Shown in pieces: positions 16,324 through 23,611 of a stretch of 64,000 nt of DNA. Source of the DNA: Betaproteobacteria bacterium (GTDB lineage: Bacteria > Pseudomonadota > Gammaproteobacteria > Burkholderiales > Rhodocyclaceae); NCBI GenBank assembly GCA_009781175.1, contig WQYQ01000005.1, positions 62,001 through 126,000 on the forward strand, in the 5' to 3' direction. The notes under the pieces were generated by a model. The model did no database searches, was not told the DNA's origin, and saw only the letters and a program-made list of their open reading frames with translations. The translations under genes and the position numbers were made by a program. Numbering within the stretch: position 1 is the stretch's first letter; each line of letters starts with the position of its first letter.

Positions 16324-18366
16324 TTACTGCGCGGCGTGCTGCCGCCCTGTGTATGCCTTCGACAAACGTTGCTGAACATCCGGCGGCGCTATTTCGAAAT
16401 GGCTGAAATTGACGGTGAAACTGCTGTCGCCGGCGAGCAGCGATTTTACCCGCGCTTCAAAACCATCCATTTCCGCAACAGGCACTTGGGCCGTAATGTC
16501 GGACCAGCCCGCCTGGGGGGAATCCGTCCCAAGCAAACGGCCGCGACGGCTCGAAAACTCTCCCGAGATATTGCCGAAATGCTCGTCCTGGGCACGGATC
16601 ACGACCGTCACGATCGGCTCAAGCACCATCGGCCGCGCTTGCGCCAGCGCTTCAAGCACCGCATTGCGCGCCGCCATCACGAAAGAGATTTCGTTTGAAT
16701 CGACGGCGTGCGCTTTGCCATCCAGCACGGTCACACGAATATCGTGTACCGGGAAGCCCGCGAACACGCCTTCTTCCAAAGCCTGCCGCGCGCCCTTCTC
16801 CACCGCCGCCATGAACTGGCCGGGAATCACGCCACCCTTGACATGATCGACGAAATCGAAGCCCGCACCGCGCTCCAGCGGTTCCACTTTGAGCGCCACT
16901 TCACCGAACTGCCCTGCTCCGCCGCTTTGTTTCTTGTGGCGATAACGCGCTTCCGCATGACCCCCGATCGTTTCGCGATAAGGCACCGCTGGCATGGCCG
17001 TATCAAGCGTCAAGCCCCAGCGGGACTGAAGCTGTTCAAGCACTACCTTCAAATGCGCCTCGCCCAAACCGCGCACAACGGTTTGCTTGGCGCGTTCATC
17101 GAATTCAACCGCCAGACACGGATCTTCTTCGCGCAGCATTTGCAGCGCGTCGGAGAGTTTCTGTTCATCACCAAGTTTCTGCGGGATTAGCGTAAGTCCC
17201 GTCACCGCTTGCGGGAAAACCGGCTGCTCAAGGTAATAACGGTCTTCATCGTGCGAATCGTGCAGAACCGAATCACGCCGGATTTCGTCGACCCGCGCGA
17301 CCGCGCAGATATCGCCCGTTACGCCAACGGGAATTTCAACCTGGTTTTTGCCTTGTAGGCGCAGAATGTGCGCGACCTTGAAAGGTTTGCGCGCTTCGCC
17401 GATATACAGCTGGCTGCTCGGGCGAATCGTGCCCTGATGAATGCGGAAGATCCCCAATTTGCCACGATAGGGATCGTTAGCCACCTGGAACACATGCGCG
17501 ATGACATGCGCGTCGGGATCAGCATTTACGTTGACCGACTCGCCTTCGCCTTTAAGGAAATGCGGTGGGTTGCCTTCGGTCGGATCGGGCGCGAGTTTGC
17601 CCAAGATGTCGAGCAACTCTTTTATGCCGGCCCCTGTGCGTGCGGAAGTGAAGCAAACCGGAATCAAATGCCCTTCTCGCAGCGCCTGTTCAAACGGCGC
17701 ATGGAGCTGCTCGGGATTAAGCGACTGGGACTGTTCGAGATAAACCGCCATCAATGCTTCATCAAGCTCGACGACTTGGTCGACAAGCGCATCGTGCGCG
17801 GCCTGAACCGATGAAAAAGCGCTTGCTGCCTGATAGTCGGGCGAGAAAAAGCAATCGACAACCGTCTCTCCATTCGCGGCGGGAAGGTTAATCGGCAGAC
17901 ATACCCTGCCGAACACTTCAGTAATCCCTGCCATCAATGCGGCGAGATCCACATCGGGCGCATCGATTCGCGTGATCACGATCATGCGGCACAGATCTTT
18001 CGATGCATCCATGAGACGACGCGTAAGCATTTCAATGCCCGAAGTGGCACTAATGCAAATCGCGGAAGTTTCCACGGCTTCCAGTGCTGTCAGTGTCCGG
18101 CCAAGCAAATCCGGCGTTCCGGGCGTGTCGAGAAGATTGATCCAATGATTTGCCCACTCCAAATGAGCAACCGAAGTATTCAATGAATGACCAAGAGTTT
18201 TTTCTACAGGGTCGAAATCGCTTACGGTATCGCCACGCGCGGTGGTTCCTGGACTTCCGATTGCGCCGCTCGCGAATAACAACGCCTCCAGAAGTGTGGT
18301 CTTACCAGAGCCTGCCGCGCCTACCAGCGCAAGATTACGGATGTCATGGACCGAGCTAGGAGTCAT
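16324..18366 (-). CDS. Elongation factor G-like GTPase
   Basis: About 680 residues in EF-G domain order: GTPase domain, domain II (VIAHVFQVANDPYRGKLGIF), domain III, domain IV (YRHKKQSGGAGQFGEVAL) and domain V (EPIVTVVI). It belongs to the divergent EF-G-like branch, not the main translocase. The P-loop is GAAGSGKT (16-23), G3 is DTPG (80-83), but G4 is TRID in place of NKxD, and a canonical switch I is not visible. Altered nucleotide specificity or regulation is possible. The start at 18366 has AGGAAA upstream. It is not beside fusA, tufA or ribosomal genes. Its physiological role is uncertain. Confidence 0.85.
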   Translation of the reverse strand: MTPSSVHDIRNLALVGAAGSGKTTLLEALLFASGAIGSPGTTARGDTVSDFDPVEKTLGHSLNTSVAHLEWANHWINLLDTPGTPDLLGRTLTALEAVETSAICISATSGIEMLTRRLMDASKDLCRMIVITRIDAPDVDLAALMAGITEVFGRVCLPINLPAANGETVVDCFFSPDYQAASAFSSVQAAHDALVDQVVELDEALMAVYLEQSQSLNPEQLHAPFEQALREGHLIPVCFTSARTGAGIKELLDILGKLAPDPTEGNPPHFLKGEGESVNVNADPDAHVIAHVFQVANDPYRGKLGIFRIHQGTIRPSSQLYIGEARKPFKVAHILRLQGKNQVEIPVGVTGDICAVARVDEIRRDSVLHDSHDEDRYYLEQPVFPQAVTGLTLIPQKLGDEQKLSDALQMLREEDPCLAVEFDERAKQTVVRGLGEAHLKVVLEQLQSRWGLTLDTAMPAVPYRETIGGHAEARYRHKKQSGGAGQFGEVALKVEPLERGAGFDFVDHVKGGVIPGQFMAAVEKGARQALEEGVFAGFPVHDIRVTVLDGKAHAVDSNEISFVMAARNAVLEALAQARPMVLEPIVTVVIRAQDEHFGNISGEFSSRRGRLLGTDSPQAGWSDITAQVPVAEMDGFEARVKSLLAGDSSFTVNFSHFEIAPPDVQQRLSKAYTGRQHAAQ

Positions 18367-18549
18367 CTTCAATTTCCTAAATATGAATGCCAACCACCAC
18401 AATGGCAGCCTTGTCCCTTGTGGTTGTATGCCAATGAGGCGCAGGCTCGTCTGATCGGAATCAAGCGTTTCCCTTGGTCACCGAGAATTCAACACTTGCG
18501 CCCCCTTTTCTCAAAAGGGATAAACGTAGATACCGGCTATTTCGAGATG

Positions 18550-18578
18550 AAAAAAGCGACTCTGCGGATGAGAGTCGC
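18550..18578 (-). terminator. Intrinsic terminator of the small secreted-protein gene
   Basis: The stem GCGACTCT/AGAGTCGC (18556-18563 with 18571-18578) has a 7-base loop and, on the minus strand, is followed by TTTTTT. It sits about 45 bases after the stop at 18624. Confidence 0.78.
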
Positions 18579-18623
18579 CTTATCAAAAGTCAGGCACTCG
18601 GCTGTAAAGTATAAAGGCAGCAC

Positions 18624-18956
18624 TCAATGTCTTGCCGGGCCATACACTTCCCGCCCGGCATTATTGATTTCCTGACGCAACTGACGCCGCTCCTCAGGGC
18701 TCATGTGACGGCCGCGGCTATCTGTAGACGTCTCAAAACTCCCCGCAGGAGACAGACCATCTCGCTGGCGATCGCGCAATTGGTCACGCAGTTGCTGACG
18801 CTCATGACGATGCTCCTGCCGCTCTTCACGCGAAGGAACCACGCCTCGCTCCTCACCACTGCGCCCACGCCCATCGGGAAATCCAGCGCGAGCCGGCAAG
18901 GCAAAAACAAACAGCACTGCGCACACCGCAATCATTTCAGTTTTCCGCAGGCTCAC
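18624..18956 (-). CDS. Small secreted, highly charged protein
   Basis: About 110 residues. An N-terminal signal peptide (VSLRKTEM then IAVCAVLFVFALPARA) is followed by a low-complexity, Arg/Glu/Gln-rich helical body (REERQEHRHERQQLRDQLRD) and a C-terminal MSPEERRQLRQEINNAGREV. The MSPEERRQLRxxI block recurs at the end of small betaproteobacterial periplasmic proteins, recalled from general experience. The start is uncertain: GTG 18956 gives a good n-region, ATG 18935 a short one, and ATG 18983 a longer one. It is divergent from ompR and has its own terminator. Function is unknown. Confidence 0.7.
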   Translation of the reverse strand: MSLRKTEMIAVCAVLFVFALPARAGFPDGRGRSGEERGVVPSREERQEHRHERQQLRDQLRDRQRDGLSPAGSFETSTDSRGRHMSPEERRQLRQEINNAGREVYGPARH

Positions 18957-19083
18957 GCTTCTGTCTTTCCTTGCAATGAACAAGCTTGATTAATTACGAC
19001 GCCATCGTGCTTGGATGAAATAAATGATGTGTGAGCAACACAAACGAGCATGTAACGGGTTGTTTCGCTAAAGGAGTAGTGAA

Positions 19084-19176
19084 ATGAATACTTACCCCCT
19101 GTACTCTGGCTCTCTTCTACACGACCGATTAGCATGTCTGCCATGGACACGACCAAAGAACGCTTTCGCACCCTGA
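19084..19176 (+). CDS. Possible 30-residue leader ORF overlapping the start of ompR
   Basis: ATG 19084 follows AAAGGAG (19070-19076) at ideal spacing, the best ribosome binding site in this region. The frame reads MNTYPLYSGSLLHDRLACLP plus ten residues and stops at 19174-19176, inside ompR and out of frame with it. OmpR itself has no clear ribosome binding site, so translation of this ORF may feed or limit ompR by coupling. Codon content is not informative at this length. Confidence 0.4.
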   Translation: MNTYPLYSGSLLHDRLACLPWTRPKNAFAP

Positions 19177-19880
19177 TCGTCGATGACGATGCTCGCATGC
19201 GTAACCTGCTCGAACGTTATCTTGAAGAACAAGGCTTCGGCGTAAAAACAGTACCGGATGCCGCTGCAATGGACCGGATCATGACCCGCGAGCATGTAGA
19301 CCTGCTGGTGCTCGATCTCATGCTTCCCGGCGAAGACGGGCTTTCCGTCTGTCGCCGCCTGCGCGGAGCCGGCAACGATATTCCCATCATCATGTTGACA
19401 GCCAAAGGCGATGAAGTCGATCGCATCGTCGGACTGGAAATGGGGGCCGACGACTACTTGCCGAAGCCTTTCAACCCACGCGAACTCGTCGCCCGCATTC
19501 ATGCCATCCTGCGTCGCCGCCCCAAAACACCGCCCGGCGCGCCTGCGGAAATCGACGAGATCGTCAGCTTCGGCGCGATAACGGTCAATCTTGCGACCCG
19601 AACCTTGACGCGCAATAAACAAGAGCAACCGCTGACAACCGGCGAATTCGCACTCCTTAAGGTCCTGCTCCAGCATCCGCGCCAGCCTTTATCACGCGAT
19701 AAGCTGATGGAACTGGCGCGTGGGCGGGAATACGATGCGTTCGATCGTTCGATCGACGTGCAGGTATCCCGGTTGCGTAAACTTGTCGAAGACGAGCCTT
19801 CCCGCCCGCGTTACCTACAGACGGTTTGGGGCTTCGGCTATGTTTTTGTACCGGACGGTAACCGCACGAGTAACAATTAA
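19134..19880 (+). CDS. ompR: OmpR-type response regulator
   Basis: A protein of 248 residues. The receiver domain (about 12-128) has acidic pocket Asp17-Asp19, phospho-acceptor Asp61 in LVLDLMLPGEDG, and Lys in PKPFNP. The winged-helix DNA-binding domain (about 150-242) has LTTGEFALLKVLLQHPRQPL and ends VWGFGYVFVPDG, matching OmpR closely. It would control porin genes in response to envelope osmotic and pH signals. ATG 19134 and ATG 19143 are both possible; neither has a good ribosome binding site. The kinase envZ follows after an unusually long 224-bp spacer. Confidence 0.92.
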   Translation: MSAMDTTKERFRTLIVDDDARMRNLLERYLEEQGFGVKTVPDAAAMDRIMTREHVDLLVLDLMLPGEDGLSVCRRLRGAGNDIPIIMLTAKGDEVDRIVGLEMGADDYLPKPFNPRELVARIHAILRRRPKTPPGAPAEIDEIVSFGAITVNLATRTLTRNKQEQPLTTGEFALLKVLLQHPRQPLSRDKLMELARGREYDAFDRSIDVQVSRLRKLVEDEPSRPRYLQTVWGFGYVFVPDGNRTSNN

Positions 19881-20104
19881 AGCCGCTCGCTCTCAGAACC
19901 TGCCCAGAATCTTTCGCCAGAGCCCGTGATGCCACGAATTTGAGGCGTCTACGGCGCTCATAAAGCTTGGTCTCGCCTACGCTTGACGCGTGGTCAGCGG
20001 GGCGAAAAGCAGCGCAGGAACCGGAGTTTATGAGTGATAAATGAAAATTCCGAGCAGCGCGTGAGCCCCGATCATGTTCAGTCCGCCACACTCGCAGTAA
20101 GATT
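19881..20104. other. 224-bp ompR-envZ spacer with short inverted ends, possible small element
   Basis: ompR and envZ normally overlap or nearly touch. Here 224 bp separate them. Near the left end is CTCAGAACCTG and just beyond the right end is CAGGTTCTCAG (within 20109-20119), forming inverted termini of about 9-11 bp. The interior contains the 16-base motif also seen at 35201 and 48765. No ORF stands out. A small non-autonomous insertion is a reasonable reading but not proven. Confidence 0.4.
19981..19996 (+). repeat. Dispersed 16-base intergenic motif, copy 1
   Basis: GCTTGACGCGTGGTCA. Related copies are GCTCAACCCGTGGTCA at 35201 and ACTCGACGCGTGGTCA at 48765. All three are intergenic and all are on the plus strand. 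Confidence 0.45.
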
Positions 20105-21457
20105 ATGAACAGGTTCTCAGCGATGCACTTCGTACCGCGTAGCCTGTTATGGCGTACGTTCTTTCTGATTGCGCTCGTCATCGTCGCTTCGATGTCGGTC
20201 TGGTTTCTGGTTTTCGAGCGCATGGAACGAGAGCCACGCGCGCAGCAGCTTGGACAAATGCTCGTCAGCATCGTCAATTTGACGCGCACGGCCTTGATCA
20301 ATGCCGATCCCTTGCTGCGCATCGCGCTTTTGCGCGACCTGTCCGAACAGGAAGGGATTCGCGTCTACCCTGCCGAGCCCGGCGATAAGATAGAGCCGAT
20401 CGCCGACACGCGGATGTTTCAAATCGTCGAAGCCCAGCTCAAACATCATCTCGGGCCACAGACTCGTCTGGCCGGCAAACGCGAAGGCGTCAATGGAATC
20501 TGGGTTAGTTTCCAAATCGACCCGGAAGACCCGGAAGATCAATTTTGGGTCATGCTGCCACGCGACCGCTTTCAGCGCGTGCGCACTTTGGAATGGATCG
20601 GCTGGACGGCGGCGGCGGGGCTGCTCGCCTTGCTCGCCGCCTTCTTCATCGTCAGCCGCATGGCCCGTCCGCTTGCATCCTTGGCCAATGCGGCACGCCA
20701 GGTCGGCCGTGGCGAGTTGCCTCCCCCGCTAACCGAATCCGGCCCTGAGGAATTCGCCGGCGTGAGCCGTGCTTTCAATCAAATGTCGGTCAACCTCGCG
20801 CAGCTTGAATCGGACCGCGCCCTCGTGCTTGCCGGCGTTTCGCACGATCTGCGCACACCGCTCGCGCGGCTGCGGCTCGGTATCGAATTATCGGGCGCGC
20901 CTGCGGAAGATGTGGACGCCATGTCGGCCGATATTGATGAAATGGACCGCATTCTCGGCCAATTCCTCGACTTCGCACGCGGCAGCACAGAAGAGTCATT
21001 CTCCGAAATCGATACCACTACGCTATTGGAAGAACTGGCTGGAAGTTACCAACGGCGCAATTTCCCGGTTTCCACCCAGGAAAAACTCCCAAATTTCAAA
21101 CTCAGCGCGCGTCCTCAAGCCTTACGGCGTGCCTTGAGTAATCTGATCGACAATGCGCTGCGCTACGCAGGCCGCGAGCAAGCGATCGAACTCGGTGCTC
21201 ACCGTGCCAACGGCTTCATTCATATGCTTGTACTCGATCGCGGCCCCGGCATTCCCGCCGATCAAGTCGCACGTCTCAAGCGTCCGTTCACACGGCTCGA
21301 AGAGGCGCGAACCGATGCGCACGGTTCTGGTCTGGGTTTGGCGATCGTAGAGCGTATTGCACGCGCACATGGAGGACGGCTCGAACTCAAACCACGCGAA
21401 GGCGGCGGGCTCAGCGCTGAAATCGTGCTACCCGCGCAGCAGACCGGATCGAAGTAA
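20105..21457 (+). CDS. envZ: EnvZ-type sensor histidine kinase
   Basis: Up to 450 residues. Membrane segment 1 is FFLIALVIVASMSVWFLVF (about 19-37), a periplasmic loop follows to about 160, membrane segment 2 is WTAAAGLLALLAAFFIV, then HAMP. The H-box VLAGVSHDLRTPLARLRLG carries the phospho-His. N-box NLIDNALRYAG, G1 DRGPGIP and G2 GSGLGLAIVERI are intact. It is the partner of the preceding ompR. ATG 20105 lies within the putative element end. ATG 20123 gives MHFVPRSLLWRTF, closer to other EnvZ starts, and may be the true start. It is followed 19 bp later by yciB. Confidence 0.92.
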   Translation: MNRFSAMHFVPRSLLWRTFFLIALVIVASMSVWFLVFERMEREPRAQQLGQMLVSIVNLTRTALINADPLLRIALLRDLSEQEGIRVYPAEPGDKIEPIADTRMFQIVEAQLKHHLGPQTRLAGKREGVNGIWVSFQIDPEDPEDQFWVMLPRDRFQRVRTLEWIGWTAAAGLLALLAAFFIVSRMARPLASLANAARQVGRGELPPPLTESGPEEFAGVSRAFNQMSVNLAQLESDRALVLAGVSHDLRTPLARLRLGIELSGAPAEDVDAMSADIDEMDRILGQFLDFARGSTEESFSEIDTTTLLEELAGSYQRRNFPVSTQEKLPNFKLSARPQALRRALSNLIDNALRYAGREQAIELGAHRANGFIHMLVLDRGPGIPADQVARLKRPFTRLEEARTDAHGSGLGLAIVERIARAHGGRLELKPREGGGLSAEIVLPAQQTGSK

Positions 21458-21476
21458 TCCGTATAATCCGTTTTCC

Positions 21477-22013
21477 ATGAAATTCCTCTTCGACGTTTTC
21501 CCGGTCCTGCTGTTCTTCATCGCCTACAAGTTCGCCGATATTTACACGGCAACCGGCGTTGCGATCGCGGCAACCTTCCTGCAAATCGGCTGGGCCTGGT
21601 TCGTGCGTAAAAAGGTCGAACCGTTAATGTGGTTCACTTTTGCCATCATCATGATCTTCGGCGGCTTGACGCTGATCCTGCACAACCCGATTTTCATCAA
21701 ATGGAAACCCACGGCAATTTACTGGAGCATGGCGGCCGCGATGGCTATCGCACGTTGGGGTTTCGGACGCAACGCGGCCGAAAGCGTCATGGGGCAACAG
21801 ATCAAGCTTCCACAGCCGATCTGGGCTCGGCTGAACTATTCGTGGATGGGTTTTTTCACCTTCATGGGCGCCCTGAACCTGTTCGTCGCCCTCAACTTTT
21901 CCGAATCCGCCTGGGTCAACTTCAAACTCTTTGGCGGCACGGGCCTCATGCTTATTTTCGTCGTGATTCAAAGTCTCATGCTTTCGCGTCACATCGGAAA
22001 GGAAGATGAATAA
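21477..22013 (+). CDS. yciB: Inner-membrane septation protein YciB / IspZ
   Basis: A protein of 178 residues with about five membrane segments. It opens with the family signature MKFLFDVFPVLLFFIAYKFA and contains KPTAIYWSMA, the region around LNYSWMGFF, and WVNFKLFGGTGLMLIF. YciB affects cell-envelope synthesis and septation. ATG 21477 is the conserved start. Its stop overlaps the yciI start (TAATG). Confidence 0.95.
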   Translation: MKFLFDVFPVLLFFIAYKFADIYTATGVAIAATFLQIGWAWFVRKKVEPLMWFTFAIIMIFGGLTLILHNPIFIKWKPTAIYWSMAAAMAIARWGFGRNAAESVMGQQIKLPQPIWARLNYSWMGFFTFMGALNLFVALNFSESAWVNFKLFGGTGLMLIFVVIQSLMLSRHIGKEDE

Positions 22014-22312
22014 TGCTGTATGCCCTGATAACGGAAGACGCGCCGGGCAGCCTCGCAAAGCGGCTTGCCATACGGGCCGAACACCTCACGCGCCTGAAAC
22101 AGTTGGCCGATGCGGGGCGGCTCGTACTGGCCGGCCCGATGCCTGCGATCGACAGCTCCGACCCCGGCCCCGCCGGCTTCCTTGGCAGCCTGATCGTAGC
22201 TGAATTCGAAAACCAGGCCGCGGCCCAAGCCTGGCTTGACGACGACCCCTATACGAAAGTTGGGGTTTTTGCCAAAGCAAGCGCACACCCCTTTAAACAC
22301 GTATTACCCTAA
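22013..22312 (+). CDS. yciI: YciI family protein
   Basis: A protein of 99 residues with the YCII ferredoxin-like fold. It starts MLYALITEDAPGS, has RAEHLTRLKQLADAGRLVLAG carrying the conserved His, and ends FAKASAHPFKHVLP. The biochemical role is poorly defined. It overlaps yciB by one base (TAATG) and bolA by one base in the same way, so it belongs to one coupled operon yciB-yciI-bolA. Confidence 0.93.
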   Translation: MLYALITEDAPGSLAKRLAIRAEHLTRLKQLADAGRLVLAGPMPAIDSSDPGPAGFLGSLIVAEFENQAAAQAWLDDDPYTKVGVFAKASAHPFKHVLP

Positions 22313-22584
22313 TGCCCGTGCTTCTCGAAGAAATCCGCCACCGGCTTGCCGCCCTGCAACCCAGCATTGTCGAGCTTGAAGATGAAAGCGCGCGGCACAT
22401 CGACCATGCCGGAGCAGCAACGGGCGGTGGTCATTTCAAGCTGTATATCGTCGCCCGGATTTTTGCAGGGCAAAGCAAGCTCACCCGTCATCGCACGGTT
22501 TATGACACACTTGGGGACCTTATTCCTCATCGAATACACGCCATTTCAATCGACGCACGTACCCCGGATGAAAACGCACGTTGA
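22312..22584 (+). CDS. bolA: BolA family protein
   Basis: A protein of 90 residues. The BolA/IbaG fold is recognised by LELEDES-like VELEDESARHIDHAG, GGHFKLYIVARIFAGQ and RHRTVYDTLGDLI, ending in HAISIDAR. BolA proteins partner with monothiol glutaredoxins in Fe-S handling and may bind DNA. Its start is within the yciI stop (TAATG). The parvulin gene follows after 31 bp. Confidence 0.94.
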   Translation: MPVLLEEIRHRLAALQPSIVELEDESARHIDHAGAATGGGHFKLYIVARIFAGQSKLTRHRTVYDTLGDLIPHRIHAISIDARTPDENAR

Positions 22585-22615
22585 TCGCATCCACCCACCA
22601 ACTCAGAGGTTATCC

Positions 22616-23434
22616 ATGAAATACACTTACAGCCGCCTCATCGTCGGCCTCGTTGCAGCAGCGCTGTCCCTCACCGCCGTGGCGCAAGAGAAGAAACCCG
22701 CAACTCCAGCCGCCACGAAACCCGGTGTGCTCGCAACCGTCAACGGCCAGCCCGTATCACAGGCTGCTTTCGATATCTTCCTGCAAGAGCAGACCGCTCG
22801 CGGCGCGCCGAACAACAAGGAAGTACAAGGCGCAATCCGCGAAGAGCTGATCCGCCGCGAAGTGCTCGCTCAGGAAGCGAAAAAACAAGGCATCGACAAA
22901 AAACCCGGCTTCCAGACACGTATGGACATGCTGCGCCAGTCGACACTCGTCGCGGCCTATATCGACAGCTTTGTCAAAGCGCATCCTGTGCCAGAAGCCG
23001 ATGTGAAAAAAGCTTATAACGAAGCGGTCGCCAAAGCCTCGAAAAAAGAATTCAAAGCTCGCCACATTCTCGTCGCGACAGAAGAAGACGCGAAAGCCAT
23101 CATTGCCAAACTGAAAGGCGGCGCGAAGTTCGCTGATCTAGCGAAGGACTCGAAAGATTCCGGTTCGAAAGACAATGGCGGTGACCTCGGCTGGAACTCA
23201 CCGGATGCCTATGTGAAACCTTTCGCCGAAGCCCTCCAGAAGCTCGAAAAGGGTAAGTTCACGACCGAGCCGGTCAAGAGCGATTTCGGTTATCACGTCA
23301 TCCTGCTCGAAGACATCCGCGACGCGACGCCGCCTTCTTTCGATCAGGTCAAAGGCAATATTCAGCAACGCCTGCAACAGCAAATGGTCGAAAAGCATGT
23401 AGCCGAGCTGATGCAAAAAGCAAAGATTCAGTAA
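22616..23434 (+). CDS. Periplasmic peptidyl-prolyl isomerase, parvulin type
   Basis: A protein of 272 residues. The signal peptide is MKYTYSRLIVGLVAAALSLT to AVA. An N-terminal SurA/PpiC-like helical domain (ATVNGQPVSQAAFDIFLQEQ, then an RREVLAQEAKKQGI region) is followed by a rotamase domain from ARHILVATEEDAKAIIAKL through KDSGSKDNGGDLGW to KSDFGYHVILLEDI. It probably assists folding of exported proteins. ATG 22616 has AGAGGT upstream and directly starts the signal peptide. It ends the yciB-bolA group before a strong bidirectional terminator. Confidence 0.92.
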   Translation: MKYTYSRLIVGLVAAALSLTAVAQEKKPATPAATKPGVLATVNGQPVSQAAFDIFLQEQTARGAPNNKEVQGAIREELIRREVLAQEAKKQGIDKKPGFQTRMDMLRQSTLVAAYIDSFVKAHPVPEADVKKAYNEAVAKASKKEFKARHILVATEEDAKAIIAKLKGGAKFADLAKDSKDSGSKDNGGDLGWNSPDAYVKPFAEALQKLEKGKFTTEPVKSDFGYHVILLEDIRDATPPSFDQVKGNIQQRLQQQMVEKHVAELMQKAKIQ

Positions 23435-23454
23435 ACCGCGAATACGGCGCACTG

Positions 23455-23487
23455 AAAAAAACGGCAACCTTCGGGTTGCCGTTTTCT
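23455..23487. terminator. Bidirectional terminator between the parvulin gene and hsdR
   Basis: AACGGCAACC (23460-23469), loop TTCG, GGTTGCCGTT (23474-23483), then TTTTC on the plus strand. On the minus strand the stem is followed by TTTTTT. It can stop both the parvulin transcript and the restriction operon. The remaining 124 bases before the hsdR stop show nothing beyond a 16-codon frame. Confidence 0.85.
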
Positions 23488-23611
23488 ATGTAGCGCTGAA
23501 CGTTCGCCGCAATGCCCCGCGCTGGATCAAATCACTGATTCGCTTCAACCTCATCACCATCGTCTCACTTCAATCGCTCTTCGATCCAATCCCAGCGCTT
23601 GTCTTTGAGCA

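Noticed and set aside
23560..23611. A 16-codon frame (MMLKDKRWDWIEERLK) just after the hsdR stop
   Set aside because: Too short to support, no ribosome binding site, no neighbours that would explain it.
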